Shown piece after piece: positions 45,098-56,268 of a stretch of 64,000 bases of DNA. The notes under the pieces were generated by a model. It saw nothing but the letters and a program-made list of their open reading frames with translations, ran no database searches and had not been told where the DNA came from. The position numbers and the translations under genes were made by a program. Positions within the stretch are counted from its first letter, which is position 1. Every line of letters begins with the position of its first letter. The DNA comes from an uncultured Mycobacterium sp. (GTDB lineage: Bacteria; Actinomycetota; Actinomycetes; Mycobacteriales; Mycobacteriaceae): positions 62,001-126,000 of the forward strand of contig FLQS01000007.1 in NCBI GenBank assembly GCA_900078375.1. Reading direction: 5' to 3'.

Positions 45098-47107
45098 ATG
45101 CGCCAGGGTCCGTTGGCAGGGCGTTATCCGGCAGTGGCCGCCATGGTCACCCTCGCGTTGATCCCCTACCTCGCGCTGTCGGCCGCGCTCGACCCGCTGG
45201 TGCCGATCATCTCTGCGCAGCTGCACATGACGACCCAGGCGATGGCGCTGAGCTCGGGGCTGGGCAACGCCGCCTACGCCGTCGGCACGGTGCTCGCCGT
45301 CCAATTCGCCCAACACCTCCCCCAGCGGCGCATGCTGGTCGGGTACGCCGTCGTGCTGGTCGTCGGTTCGGTCATCGCGGCGGCCGCCCCCAACGCGACG
45401 GTGTTCATCGTCGGCCACGTCCTCCAGGGACTGGCGACCAGCATGCTGCTGATCGCCGCGGCTCCACCGCTCACGATCGGGTTCCCTCGCGAGAAGCTCC
45501 GCAACACCGCGGTGATCATGAACATGTGCGTGTTCGGGGCCGTCGCCCTCGGGCCGTTCGTCGGTGGCGTGCAGGCCGAGGCGCACGCCTGGCGTCCCCT
45601 GTTCTGGGTCGTGGCGGTGATCGCCCTGTCGGCACTGATCCTGGCGGCGCTGACATTCGACGATGCGCCGCCCGCCGATCGCGACGCCCCGTGGGATCTG
45701 ACGGCGATCGCCCTGGCTGCCGTGGGATGTACGGCCGCTTTCGTGGGTGCCGCACAGCTGACGAGTCACGAGATTTCCGACCTGGCAGTGACCGGACCGA
45801 TGTTCGGCGGCCTGGCCCTGATCGTGGCGCTGATCGTCTACCAGTTCCGCGCGCGCCGGCCGCTGCTGACCATCCGCACGATGATGACCAGCGCGATCCC
45901 GGTCGCGGGCGTTGGCGTCGCCCTGTTCGCCGCGGCGGCCTCGGTGGCGGCGACCGCACTGACCGCGTCGGTCTTCATGCAACACTTCAGCCCGGTCGAG
46001 GTCGGCCTGCTGTACCTGCCCGAGCTGGGCGGCGCGCTGGTCATGGCCGTGGTGTTCGGCATCGTGATTTCGCGACGGGCCATGCACTTCCTGCCGCTCG
46101 TCGGCATGGTCCTGTTGGCGGCCGGTATCGCAGTGTTCCGGGCCTCCCTCCCCGCGAATGTGCCACTGGCGCTTGTCGGTTCCACGCTGACGGGTCTGGC
46201 ATTGGGCGCCACGGTCGCGCCCGCGTTGTTCGTTGCCGGGTTCTCCCTGCAGTCCAACAGCTTGCAGCGGGTCTTCGCGATCATCGAACTGCTGCGCGCG
46301 GTCGCGGCGTTCATGGTGGCCCCGATCTTCGCCCATCTGGCCACGCGATACTCCGGTGACCTCCTCGAAGGAACCGGTGTCGCACTGTGGGTCGGGTTCG
46401 CGCTCGCGATCGGCGGAGCCGTGTTCGGCGTCGCGATCTACGCACTCAGCGGCGCGCGTCCGCAAACACCGGACCTCGACGAGTTCCTCGACGGTGACTC
46501 TCCCGCTTGGTATTCGCCGCCGCTGCTGGCGCGGCTACGCGGCCTGCCGTCGGCGTCGCCGGTCGCCGCAGATCGCACCGCGCCGGCCCCGCACCGCCAT
46601 CCGGTGACCCCGACCGGGCCTGTGCTGTTCGCCTACGACGGTTCGGAACTGGCAGGCCACGCGATAACGAAAGCGGCTGAACAACTTTCACCTCGTGACG
46701 CGGTCATCGTCTGCGTGTGGCAGCCCGTCGACGTCGGGTTCACGCCATCCGACAACCAGCCATTCGACGCCGACCGGGCCAGCCAGGTACGGCTGGCCGC
46801 CGAGCGGACCGCCGCCCATGGCGCTGCGCTGGCGGACGAGGCTGGATTCCGATCGTGCAGTGTGGCGATCGAGGCGTCGCCGACGTGGAAGGGCATCGTC
46901 GAAACCGCAGACGAGCACCGGGCCAGCATGATCGTGCTCGGCCCGCATCGCCGCAACGGCCTGCTCGGTCACCTCCAGGGAAGTGTCGCCGCCGCCGTCG
47001 TCGCCCACACCACGACCCCGGTTCTGCTGATCCCCGAGCCGGCGAGCTCGTGCTCGAGCCAGAGACCCCCGGCCCGCAATGACGCCAAGGTAGCGTCGGG
47101 GGCGTGA
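45098..47107 (+). CDS. MFS transporter fused to a universal stress protein domain
   Basis: 669 residues. Residues 1 to about 450 form a 12-14-helix major facilitator of the drug/proton antiporter type (LSSGLGNAAYAVGTVLAVQF, APNATVFIVGHVLQGLATSM, MNMCVFGAVALGPFVGGVQA). After a linker, residues about 510-650 are a UspA domain: VLFAYDGSELAGHAITKAAE, TPSDNQPFDADRASQ, SMIVLGPHRRNGLLGHLQGS and VVAHTTTPVLLIPEP. The VLGPHRRNGLLG...GS block fits the ATP-binding loop G-2x-G-9x-G(S/T). ATG at 45098 follows GGAAGA; a TTG at 45074 is possible. The methyltransferase gene overlaps its end by four bases. Confidence 0.85.
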   Translation: MRQGPLAGRYPAVAAMVTLALIPYLALSAALDPLVPIISAQLHMTTQAMALSSGLGNAAYAVGTVLAVQFAQHLPQRRMLVGYAVVLVVGSVIAAAAPNATVFIVGHVLQGLATSMLLIAAAPPLTIGFPREKLRNTAVIMNMCVFGAVALGPFVGGVQAEAHAWRPLFWVVAVIALSALILAALTFDDAPPADRDAPWDLTAIALAAVGCTAAFVGAAQLTSHEISDLAVTGPMFGGLALIVALIVYQFRARRPLLTIRTMMTSAIPVAGVGVALFAAAASVAATALTASVFMQHFSPVEVGLLYLPELGGALVMAVVFGIVISRRAMHFLPLVGMVLLAAGIAVFRASLPANVPLALVGSTLTGLALGATVAPALFVAGFSLQSNSLQRVFAIIELLRAVAAFMVAPIFAHLATRYSGDLLEGTGVALWVGFALAIGGAVFGVAIYALSGARPQTPDLDEFLDGDSPAWYSPPLLARLRGLPSASPVAADRTAPAPHRHPVTPTGPVLFAYDGSELAGHAITKAAEQLSPRDAVIVCVWQPVDVGFTPSDNQPFDADRASQVRLAAERTAAHGAALADEAGFRSCSVAIEASPTWKGIVETADEHRASMIVLGPHRRNGLLGHLQGSVAAAVVAHTTTPVLLIPEPASSCSSQRPPARNDAKVASGA

Positions 47108-47754
47108 TTACTCTGCGCGATCCGAAGGTGGCCTCGGTCATCGACCGGATGTACACCGAAGCAAGCGACCAGATGGCACAGCTGCACGAACGCGGCGCGC
47201 AATTGATCAAGGCGACCACCGCGCAGGAACGCGCCGATGCGTTCAGCGACTTCTACCTGCCGGTGACCCCGGAGTCCGGCCAGTTGCTGTACACCCTGGT
47301 CCGCGCCACCCGGCCCGCACTGGTCGTGGAGTTCGGAATGTCGTTGGGGCTCTCGGCAATTCATCTGGCCAGTGCGGTACGCGACAACGGCGTCGGCCGG
47401 GTCGTGACCACCGAACTCAGCGCCGCCAAAGTCGTCGCCGCCAAGGCCAGCTTCGCCGAGGTCGGCCTCGACGATGTGATCACCGTGCTGGAGGGCGACG
47501 CACTGCAGACCCTGGCCGGTATCGAGGAGCCGGTGAACTTCGTGCTGCTCGACGGCTGGAAGGACCTCTACGTCCCGGTCATCGGATTGCTGGAGCCGAA
47601 GCTGAGCCCTGGCGCACTCGTCATCGCCGACAACACCGGCCTACCAGACGCGCAGCCCTACGTGGACTACATCCGCGACCCGGCGAACGGCTATGTGGGC
47701 GTGAGCTTCCCGGTACGGAACTCCGACGCCATGGAGATCAGCTGCCGGGCCTGA
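47104..47754 (+). CDS. class I SAM-dependent O-methyltransferase
   Basis: 216 residues resembling the catechol/caffeoyl-CoA O-methyltransferase family (Methyltransf_3/24). SAM motif VVEFGMSLGLSAIHLASAVR, the acidic strand GRVVTTELSAAKVVAAKASF, the metal and substrate region NFVLLDGWKDLYVPVIGLLE and LVIADNTGLPDAQPYVDYIR. Substrate unknown. GTG at 47104 overlaps the transporter stop by four bases, so the two are coupled; methylation of something moved by the transporter is a guess. Convergent with pks16 after 21 bp. Confidence 0.85.
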   Translation: MITLRDPKVASVIDRMYTEASDQMAQLHERGAQLIKATTAQERADAFSDFYLPVTPESGQLLYTLVRATRPALVVEFGMSLGLSAIHLASAVRDNGVGRVVTTELSAAKVVAAKASFAEVGLDDVITVLEGDALQTLAGIEEPVNFVLLDGWKDLYVPVIGLLEPKLSPGALVIADNTGLPDAQPYVDYIRDPANGYVGVSFPVRNSDAMEISCRA

Positions 47755-47775
47755 CGCCAGGGCCGGTGGTCCGAC

Positions 47776-49410
47776 CTAGGTGACCAGCGCCACCGAGTTG
47801 GCGCGACGCAGCTTGCCCGACGGGGTCTTCGGGATGGTGCCCGGCCCGAGGACCACGACGTTGCGCGGCCGCACGTCGACCTCGGCGACCACCTCGTGGG
47901 CCACCTCATGCTCGATGCGGCGCACCGCGGCAGGATCCTGCCAGGCGTTGGATTCGACGGCCACCGCGAACGTCTCACGGGAGTGGCCGGCATCGAGCCG
48001 CACTGCGACCGCACATCCGGGGCGCACGCCTTCGACGCGGCCGGCGGCCCGCTCGATATCGGTCGGGTAGATGTTGCGGCCGGCCATGATGATGACGTCC
48101 TTGACGCGACCGCACACCACGACGTGACCGTTCTCCAGCAGGTAGCCGAGGTCACCGGTGTCATACCAGCCGTGCTCGTCCTGGGCGGGCACGAAGCCGC
48201 CCATGGTGATGTAGCCCGGGGTCAGCGATTCACCGCGAAGCTCGATGATGCCCACGCCACGCGCCGGCAGCACGTTGCCGTCCTCGTCGACGATGCGCGC
48301 CTCGAGGTCCGTCAACAGCGGGCCCAGCGTGGCCAGCCGGCGGGTGTTGCCCTTGGCGGCGGGCACCGCGCGGCGCAGAGCGGCCAGTAGATCCGCGTCG
48401 ACCTCGTCGACCACCAGTCCGGCGTCACATTCGGAGAAGGACACCGCCAAGGTGGTCTCGGCCATGCCGTAGGCCGGCAGGATCGCCGAGTCCCGCAGCC
48501 CGAACGGCTTACCCGCGTCCAGCAGATCTTCGACATCGGCGGGCTCGACCGGCTCCGCGCCGGACAGCGCGAACCGCAGGGTGGACAGGTCGAATTCGCC
48601 GGGCTTGGCCTGGCGGCGCAGCCGCTTGGCGAACAGCGCGTACGCGAAGTTCGGCGCCGCGGTCATGGTGCCCTTGTACTTGTCGATGAGCTTGGCCCAC
48701 AGCAGCGTGTCCCGCAGGAAGTCCATCGGGGTGACCTTGACCAGCTCGGCACCGAAGTACATCGGGATGGTCAGGAAGCCGACCATGCCCATGTCGTGGA
48801 AGCAGGGCAGCCAGCTGACCATGACGTCGTTGTCGATGTCGTACTTGGCGCCGATGAACATCGCCTCGGCGTTGGAGTGGATGTTGCGGTGGGTGATCAC
48901 CACCGCCTTGGGCGATCCGGTCGACCCGGACGTCAGCTGCATCAGCGCGACATCGTCTTCGGAGGTCTCGACCGGGTCAATGGGCTCGGCGGCCAGCAGC
49001 GCCTCCACCGTGAGCACCTTGACGCCGCGCTCCTCGAGCACCGGCACGGCGATCAGGAAGGGGTCGGAGACGATGACGGCCTTGGCCTCGATCATGTCGA
49101 TGACCATGGCGGTGTCCTTGGCCCACTGCTCCAGGTCGGTGCGCGGGGTGGGCTGGTGCAGCATCGTCAGGCTGGCGCCACGCATCCACAGCGCCTGGGC
49201 GGTCGGCGCGATCTCCACCGGGGCACCGGCCAGCACACCCACTGCATCGCCGAGGCCGATTCCCGCGGCGTCCAGGCCACCCGCGATGCGACGGGCACGT
49301 TCGTGCACCTCCCACCACGTGTGCCGCACCGGCTCGTTCGGCTCCCCAGTGACCATGCCCTTGCTGCTGGTCAAGGCACTGTGGAACATCTTGTCGGTGA
49401 AACGGCTCAC
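47776..49410 (-). CDS. pks16: fatty-acyl-AMP ligase-like adenylating enzyme (Pks16)
   Basis: 544-residue ANL-superfamily enzyme. AMP-binding motif [20 protein letters not shown], then [56 protein letters not shown] and the C-terminal [20 protein letters not shown] with its lysine. The first part (FHDMGM) is characteristic of fatty-acyl-AMP ligases. Despite the M. tuberculosis gene name pks16 (Rv1013), it is not a polyketide synthase. GTG at 49410 after GAGGAGG gives exactly the length I remember. Activates a fatty acid, probably for lipid synthesis; the acceptor is unknown. Confidence 0.87.
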   Translation of the reverse strand: MSRFTDKMFHSALTSSKGMVTGEPNEPVRHTWWEVHERARRIAGGLDAAGIGLGDAVGVLAGAPVEIAPTAQALWMRGASLTMLHQPTPRTDLEQWAKDTAMVIDMIEAKAVIVSDPFLIAVPVLEERGVKVLTVEALLAAEPIDPVETSEDDVALMQLTSGSTGSPKAVVITHRNIHSNAEAMFIGAKYDIDNDVMVSWLPCFHDMGMVGFLTIPMYFGAELVKVTPMDFLRDTLLWAKLIDKYKGTMTAAPNFAYALFAKRLRRQAKPGEFDLSTLRFALSGAEPVEPADVEDLLDAGKPFGLRDSAILPAYGMAETTLAVSFSECDAGLVVDEVDADLLAALRRAVPAAKGNTRRLATLGPLLTDLEARIVDEDGNVLPARGVGIIELRGESLTPGYITMGGFVPAQDEHGWYDTGDLGYLLENGHVVVCGRVKDVIIMAGRNIYPTDIERAAGRVEGVRPGCAVAVRLDAGHSRETFAVAVESNAWQDPAAVRRIEHEVAHEVVAEVDVRPRNVVVLGPGTIPKTPSGKLRRANSVALVT

Positions 49411-49789
49411 GACGACCTCCTCGGCATCCGGAGCTGGCTGATCAGCGACGTTGAATTCATGCTCCACCTGCCGCAAGGCACTGCATAGACGGCACGCCAG
49501 TACGACTGGGGAGCGGTTCGGTCTCGAAATGGTGATGGAACGGAACAACAGCGGTACCGCCGGACCATCGCCCGCCCCGGATCGGGGTGGGCGACTCGCA
49601 CATATGCAGTGCCAGGCCGCTAGTCATCACCGCCGATCATCTTAAACTTCCCTTAAGTTACTGCCAAGTTTTCGACGGTATTGAGAAGCGCGTCACAGTT
49701 TGGATCAGGGCGGGCTGGGGGTACCGCCCGGCCGAAGGCGAGGGGGAGAGCGCAGCGACCCGGGGATTGGACAGGTGCTCGGAGGGCAC
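49411..49789 (-). promoter_or_regulatory. pks16 upstream region with SigA-like promoter
   Basis: 379 bp without a gene I can support. On the minus strand, TTGGCA (49662-49667) and TAAGAT (49639-49644) are separated by 17 bases, matching TTGACA/TATAAT at 5 and 4 of 6 positions. This would start a transcript about 220 bases before the pks16 GTG, leaving a long leader. The spacer contains AACTT-CCCTT-AAGTT (49645-49659), an inverted repeat that could bind a regulator. The part next to ispE (about 49700-49789) shows only GC-rich sequence. Confidence 0.45.
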
Positions 49790-50734
49790 CTAGCTGGACA
49801 CGATGCGGGCGCCGTGCACCGGGCCGCTGGCCACTCGCACGGTGCGACACACATCGGCGCCGGCCAATTCGGTACCGACGTCGACCGCCGCGGCCGCCGA
49901 CTCGCACAGGAACGCGCACGTCGGGCCGGACCCAGACACGATCCCGGCCAGCGCCCCCGCCTCAGCTCCAGCCCGCAGGGTCCGGCGCAGGCCCGGGTTG
50001 AGGCTCAACGCGGCCGCCTGCAGGTCGTTGCCCAGCAGGGCGGCCAGCTCACGGGGATTCCCGCCGGCCAGTGCCCCCAGGAGCGGCTCGGGGTCGCTCA
50101 AGCGGGGCGGGTCCCCGATTTCCCGCAGCCGGTCGATCTCTTTGTAGACCGCGGCCGTCGACAAACCGCCCTGGCCGAAGGCCAGCACCCAGTGAAACGT
50201 GCTGCGGGCCAAGACCGTCGCCAGCTCCTCGCCGCGGCCGGTGCCCAGCGCCGTACCGCCGTGCAGCGCGAAGGGGACATCGCTGCCCAGTTGTGCGGCC
50301 AGCCCGTGCAGGTCGCGGCGCGGCACGCCCAGCTCCCACAGGTTGTTCATCGCCACCAGGACGGCCGCGGCGTCGGCACTGCCACCGGCCATCCCACCGG
50401 CCACCGGTATCGACTTCTCGATGGTGATCTCGACATCCGGTGCGCGCCCGACATGCTCGGCCATCAGTTCGGCTGCCTGCCAGGCGATGTTGCGCTCATC
50501 GGCGGGCAGGTCGTCGGCGCCCTCCCCCACCACGCGCAGGGACAGGACGTCGGCGTTGCGCACCGTCACCTCGTCGACCAGTGACACGGCGTGAAAGACA
50601 GTGGCGAGTTCGTGATAGCCATCGGCACGGCGATCACCGACCTCCAGGTACAGGTTCACCTTGCCCGGCACCCGTACCGTCACCGATCCGGTCGGCACCC
50701 ATTCGGACGCGGCAGAGCCGTTGGACGGGGGCAC
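49790..50734 (-). CDS. ispE: 4-diphosphocytidyl-2-C-methyl-D-erythritol kinase
   Basis: ATP-dependent kinase of the MEP isoprenoid pathway. 314 residues of the GHMP fold: [37 protein letters not shown], the phosphate loop [20 protein letters not shown] and [22 protein letters not shown] at 50734. In M. tuberculosis ispE follows ksgA directly in an rpfB-ksgA-ispE operon, as I recall. Here a kinase gene on the other strand separates them, so ispE needs its own promoter, which must lie within or beside that kinase gene. Confidence 0.96.
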   Translation of the reverse strand: MPPSNGSAASEWVPTGSVTVRVPGKVNLYLEVGDRRADGYHELATVFHAVSLVDEVTVRNADVLSLRVVGEGADDLPADERNIAWQAAELMAEHVGRAPDVEITIEKSIPVAGGMAGGSADAAAVLVAMNNLWELGVPRRDLHGLAAQLGSDVPFALHGGTALGTGRGEELATVLARSTFHWVLAFGQGGLSTAAVYKEIDRLREIGDPPRLSDPEPLLGALAGGNPRELAALLGNDLQAAALSLNPGLRRTLRAGAEAGALAGIVSGSGPTCAFLCESAAAAVDVGTELAGADVCRTVRVASGPVHGARIVSS

Positions 50735-50803
50735 CGGACGAGACTATCGCGCTGCGGACGATTCCCCGGTCGGTCACCGACCCGCGACTCTAGGGTTCCA
50801 AGC

Positions 50804-51606
50804 GTGGTACATCCCGGGCAGTCGTTCGCGGGCTATGTCGTGGAAAACCTGCTGGGCCGGGGTGGCGAGGCGGCGGTCTACCTCGCCCGCGGCGCGGGCC
50901 AGAGGCATCCGCTCGTCGCACTGAAGGTGCTCGACGAGCAGCACCGCGACCACGCCGGCACCGCCCGGCTGGCCAGGGAGTACCGCATCGCAGATCGCTT
51001 GCGGCACCGCCACATCGTGGCTGTCTACGACCATGGTCAGCACTGGATGACGATGCAGTACGTCGACGGGGGCAACGCGACCCGATTGCCATCACTGGAG
51101 GCCAAGCTCGAAGCGCTCGGCCAGATCGCCATCGCCCTCGACCACGCCCACCACGACGGCGTCGTGCACAGCGATGTCAAGCCTGCGAATATCCTTGTGC
51201 ATCAAAACTTTTCGAAAGACGGAGCGGTACTGATCGACTTCGGCGTCGCGCATGTGCTCGCCGAGGACGTCTGGCATCGCCCGACCCAGGTGGTGGCGTC
51301 GCTGCCCTATGCCGCTCCCGAGCTGCTACAGGGCCGGCTACCCCAGGCCGCCACCGACGAATACGCCCTTGCCTGCACGGCACTGGAATTGCTCACCGGC
51401 GCACCGCCATTCACCGCTGACGATCCATTGACTCTCGTCGATGCACACCTACACCTGCCGCCGCCGGAGCTGTCACGACAGATCCCGTGGCTGACAAGGG
51501 GATTCGATATGGTCCTGGCCAGAGCCATCGCCAAAGACCCAGACCGGAGATACCCGTCATGCACCGAGTTGGTGCATCATCTCGCCGAAACAGTGCGCGG
51601 AAGCGC

Positions 51607-51619
<13 letters not shown>
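50804..51619 (+). CDS. soluble eukaryotic-type Ser/Thr protein kinase, non-RD
   Basis: 271 residues, one kinase domain and nothing more. P-loop [18 protein letters not shown] lysine K41 in [10 protein letters not shown], helix-C glutamate E59 in AREYRI, catalytic loop [12 protein letters not shown] (H122-S123-D124, then K126 and N129), DFG at 145-147, and APE at 171-173. In place of the usual HRD it reads HSD, so it lacks the arginine that links activation-loop phosphorylation to activity. No membrane helix, PASTA or other sensor domain is present. GTG at 50804. It lies between ispE (69 bp away, divergent) and rsmA (13-bp convergent overlap). Confidence 0.85.
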
Positions 51620-53660
<2,041 letters not shown>

Positions 53661-53672
53661 CTAAACGAGTAG

Positions 53673-53702
53673 AAGGGGCCACCGCAAGCAGTAAGCCCCC
53701 TT
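53673..53702 (-). other. hairpin in the rpfB leader
   Basis: On the transcribed strand AAGGGG (53697-53702) can pair with CCCCTT (53673-53678), extended by a G-C pair with a bulge, around a loop of about 16 bases. It would sit about 35 bases before the rpfB start. The M. tuberculosis rpfB leader has been described as a riboswitch-like, terminator-containing RNA, as I recall, and this may be its counterpart. There is no U-run directly after the stem, so a terminator is not proved. Confidence 0.4.
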
Positions 53703-53769
53703 TGATCACAAGACGGTAACGAACCGGACCGGACCGGAGCAACTCGGCCCCGCGGCTCTCAACAGACCC

Positions 53770-54606
53770 TTAGACACCGTAGACCCGTCGCGCGGTCGCT
53801 GATGACTGCTCTGCCAGCAACTCTGCCGGCCGGTCGACGACGTCGGCCAGCGCGCGCACGGTGTAGGGCAGGCAGTAGGGCTCGTTGGGTGCCCCGCGGT
53901 AGGGATGCGGGGTCAGAAACGGGGCGTCGGTCTCCACCAGGAGTTGGTCCGGCGGAATCAATGCCGCCGCCTCCCGCAGGTCACGGGCGTTCTTGAAGCT
54001 GACGGTGCCGGACAGGCTCAGCACCCAGCCCGCGTCGACGCAGGTGCGTGCCATCTCCGGACCGGAGGAGAAGCAGTGGAAGATGACCACCTCCGGGGCG
54101 CCCTCGGCGCGCAGCACGTCGAGCACCTCGGTGTCGGCGTCCCGGTTGTGGATCATCAGCGGTTTGCCGGTCCGCTTGGCCAGGTCGATGTGCCAGGCGA
54201 AGGACTCCCGCTGAACCGAAGGTTCGGCGCACCCGTCGAGCTTGCCCGGCCAGTACAGGTCCATGCCGGTCTCGCCGACCGCCACCACCCGCGGCTGTGC
54301 GGCCAGCTGTTCCAGTTCGGCACGGGAGTCGTCGGTGAGAGCGTCGGCACGAGTCGGGTGCAGTGCGACCGCGGCGTACACCCGCGGATCCCAGCTGGCC
54401 GCCTCGGCAGCCCAGCGGGCGGCGTCAAGGTCGTCGGCGATCGTCACCGCCGCCACCACGCCGGCAGCCTGCGCGCGGTCGAGGATCGCGCGGACGTCAT
54501 CGGCGTCGCGGGCACCGCAGGCATCCAGGTGCGTGTGAGCATCGATCAACGGCGTCAACGGAGGAGGTGGCGGAGGTGGCACCCTCCTCTTCCCGCGGAG
54601 ACTCAC
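53770..54606 (-). CDS. tatD: TatD-family metal-dependent deoxyribonuclease
   Basis: 278 residues of an amidohydrolase barrel. The metal histidines are in LIDAHTHLDACGARDADDVR, and further ligands occur in VVAVGETGMDLYW, KPLMIHNRDADTEVLD, VIFHCFSSGPEMARTCVD and LLVETDAPFLTPHPYRG. TatD proteins cut DNA and act in repair or quality control. A proline run (PPPPPPP) near the N-terminus is unusual but harmless. GTG at 54606. Divergent from metG by 26 bp. Confidence 0.93.
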   Translation of the reverse strand: MSLRGKRRVPPPPPPPLTPLIDAHTHLDACGARDADDVRAILDRAQAAGVVAAVTIADDLDAARWAAEAASWDPRVYAAVALHPTRADALTDDSRAELEQLAAQPRVVAVGETGMDLYWPGKLDGCAEPSVQRESFAWHIDLAKRTGKPLMIHNRDADTEVLDVLRAEGAPEVVIFHCFSSGPEMARTCVDAGWVLSLSGTVSFKNARDLREAAALIPPDQLLVETDAPFLTPHPYRGAPNEPYCLPYTVRALADVVDRPAELLAEQSSATARRVYGV

Positions 54607-54632
54607 GCCCTACACCTTAGGGTGAACCTCAA

Positions 54633-56186
54633 ATGAGTAAGCCCCCGTACTACCTCACCACCGCGATCGCATACCCCAACGGTGCACCGCATATCGGGCA
54701 CGCGTACGAGTACATCGCGACCGACGCGATCGCCCGCTTCAAGCGCCTCGACGGCTTCGATGTGCGCTACCTGACCGGCACCGACGAGCACGGCCTGAAG
54801 ATGGCGCAGACGGCCGCCGCGGAGGGCATTCCCACCGCCGAGCTGGCGCGTCGCAACTCCGATGCGTTCCAGGCGATGCAGGAGAAGTTGGGGGCATCGT
54901 TCGATCGCTTCATCCGCACCACCGACGCCGACCACATCGACGCGTCGATCGAGATCTGGAAGCGGATGGACGCCGCCGGCGACATCTATCTCGACGCGTA
55001 CTCCGGCTGGTACTCGGTACGCGACGAACGCTTCTATACCGAAGACGAGCTCGAGACGCGCGCCGACGGGAACAAGTACTCGGTCGAGACCGGCACGCCC
55101 GTGACGTGGACCGAGGAGCAGACCTACTTCTTCCGTCTGTCGGCGTACACCGAGCGGCTGCTGGCCCTCTACAGCGCGCACCCTGAGTTCATCGCTCCCG
55201 ATGTGCGCCGCAATGAAGTGGTCAGCTTCGTCTCCGGCGGGCTTCGCGACCTCTCGATCTCGCGCACCACGTTCGACTGGGGTGTGCCTGTGCCGGACCA
55301 TCCCGATCACGTCATGTACGTCTGGGTGGACGCGCTGACCAACTACCTGACCGGCGCAGGCTTCCCCGACACCGACTCCGAGTCGTTCCGCAAGTACTGG
55401 CCTGCCGATCTGCACATGATCGGCAAGGACATCATCCGGTTCCACACCGTGTACTGGCCCGCGTTCCTGATGTCGGCCGGAATCGAGCTGCCGAGAAGGG
55501 TTTTCGTCCACGGCTTCCTGCTCAACAGCGGCGAGAAGATGAGCAAGTCGGTGGGAAATGTCGTCGACCCCTTCGCGCTCATCGACGCGTTCGGGCTCGA
55601 CCAGGTGCGCTACTTCCTGCTGCGCGAGGTGCCGTTCGGGCAGGACGGCAGCTACAGCGAGGACGCCATCATCGGCCGGATCAACGCCGATCTCGCCAAC
55701 GAGTTCGGGAACCTGGCGCAGCGCTCGCTGTCGATGGTCAACAAGAACCTCGACGCCCAGGTGCCGAAACCGGGTGAGTTCACCGACGCCGACCGCGAGC
55801 TGCTGGCGCTCGCCGACGCGTTGTTGCCCAGGGTGCGCGCGTATTTCGACGTGCCTGCGATGCATCTGGCGCTGGAGGCGATCTGGGCGATGCTCGGCGC
55901 CGCGAACCGGTACTTCTCCGCGCAGGAGCCGTGGGTGTTGCGCAAGTCCGAGGCAGCGGCCGACCAGGACCGCTTCCGCACGGTGCTGTACGTGACGCTG
56001 GAGGTGGTCCGGATCGCGGCGCTGCTGGTGCAACCGGTGATGCCGTCGTCGGCGGCCACGCTGCTGGACCTGCTGGGTCAGCCCGAGCAGGGCCGTGACT
56101 TCGGCGCTGTCGCGGTGCGCATTGCGCCGGGTACCGCGCTGCCGGCGCCGACCGGGGTCTTCCCGCGGTACCAGCCGCCCGAGTGA
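54633..56186 (+). CDS. metG: methionyl-tRNA synthetase
   Basis: Charges initiator and elongator tRNA-Met. The 517 residues have the HIGH region [20 protein letters not shown], the methionine pocket [20 protein letters not shown], the KMSKS loop [20 protein letters not shown], and the anticodon-binding helix bundle with [20 protein letters not shown]. The C-terminal dimerisation domain is absent, as is normal for the short mycobacterial form (metS). ATG at 54633. It is divergent from tatD and has no overlapping partner. Confidence 0.97.
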   Translation: MSKPPYYLTTAIAYPNGAPHIGHAYEYIATDAIARFKRLDGFDVRYLTGTDEHGLKMAQTAAAEGIPTAELARRNSDAFQAMQEKLGASFDRFIRTTDADHIDASIEIWKRMDAAGDIYLDAYSGWYSVRDERFYTEDELETRADGNKYSVETGTPVTWTEEQTYFFRLSAYTERLLALYSAHPEFIAPDVRRNEVVSFVSGGLRDLSISRTTFDWGVPVPDHPDHVMYVWVDALTNYLTGAGFPDTDSESFRKYWPADLHMIGKDIIRFHTVYWPAFLMSAGIELPRRVFVHGFLLNSGEKMSKSVGNVVDPFALIDAFGLDQVRYFLLREVPFGQDGSYSEDAIIGRINADLANEFGNLAQRSLSMVNKNLDAQVPKPGEFTDADRELLALADALLPRVRAYFDVPAMHLALEAIWAMLGAANRYFSAQEPWVLRKSEAAADQDRFRTVLYVTLEVVRIAALLVQPVMPSSAATLLDLLGQPEQGRDFGAVAVRIAPGTALPAPTGVFPRYQPPE

Positions 56187-56200
56187 GCTGCGTCACGTAG

Positions 56201-56227
56201 CGTCACATTCACCCGGACGGTGGTGTC
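56201..56227 (+). promoter_or_regulatory. ECF41-type promoter of the oxidoreductase/sigma operon
   Basis: CGTCACA (56201-56207), 16 bases, then TGTC (56224-56227). The consensus I recall for ECF41 sigma factors is TGTCACA - 16 bp - CGTC, so each box differs by one base and the spacing is exact. It lies about 42 bases before the oxidoreductase ATG, and the second gene encodes an ECF41 factor, so autoregulation is expected. A partial repeat GCGTCACG lies just upstream at 56190. Confidence 0.6.
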
Positions 56228-56268
56228 TCGAGGTCAGCACGCTCAAGCGACCTCAAAGGAGAGATGTG

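Noticed and set aside
45047..46465. 472-codon leftward frame opposite the MFS gene
   Set aside because: Strongly polar, repeat-like composition and antisense to an obvious transporter; a shadow frame.
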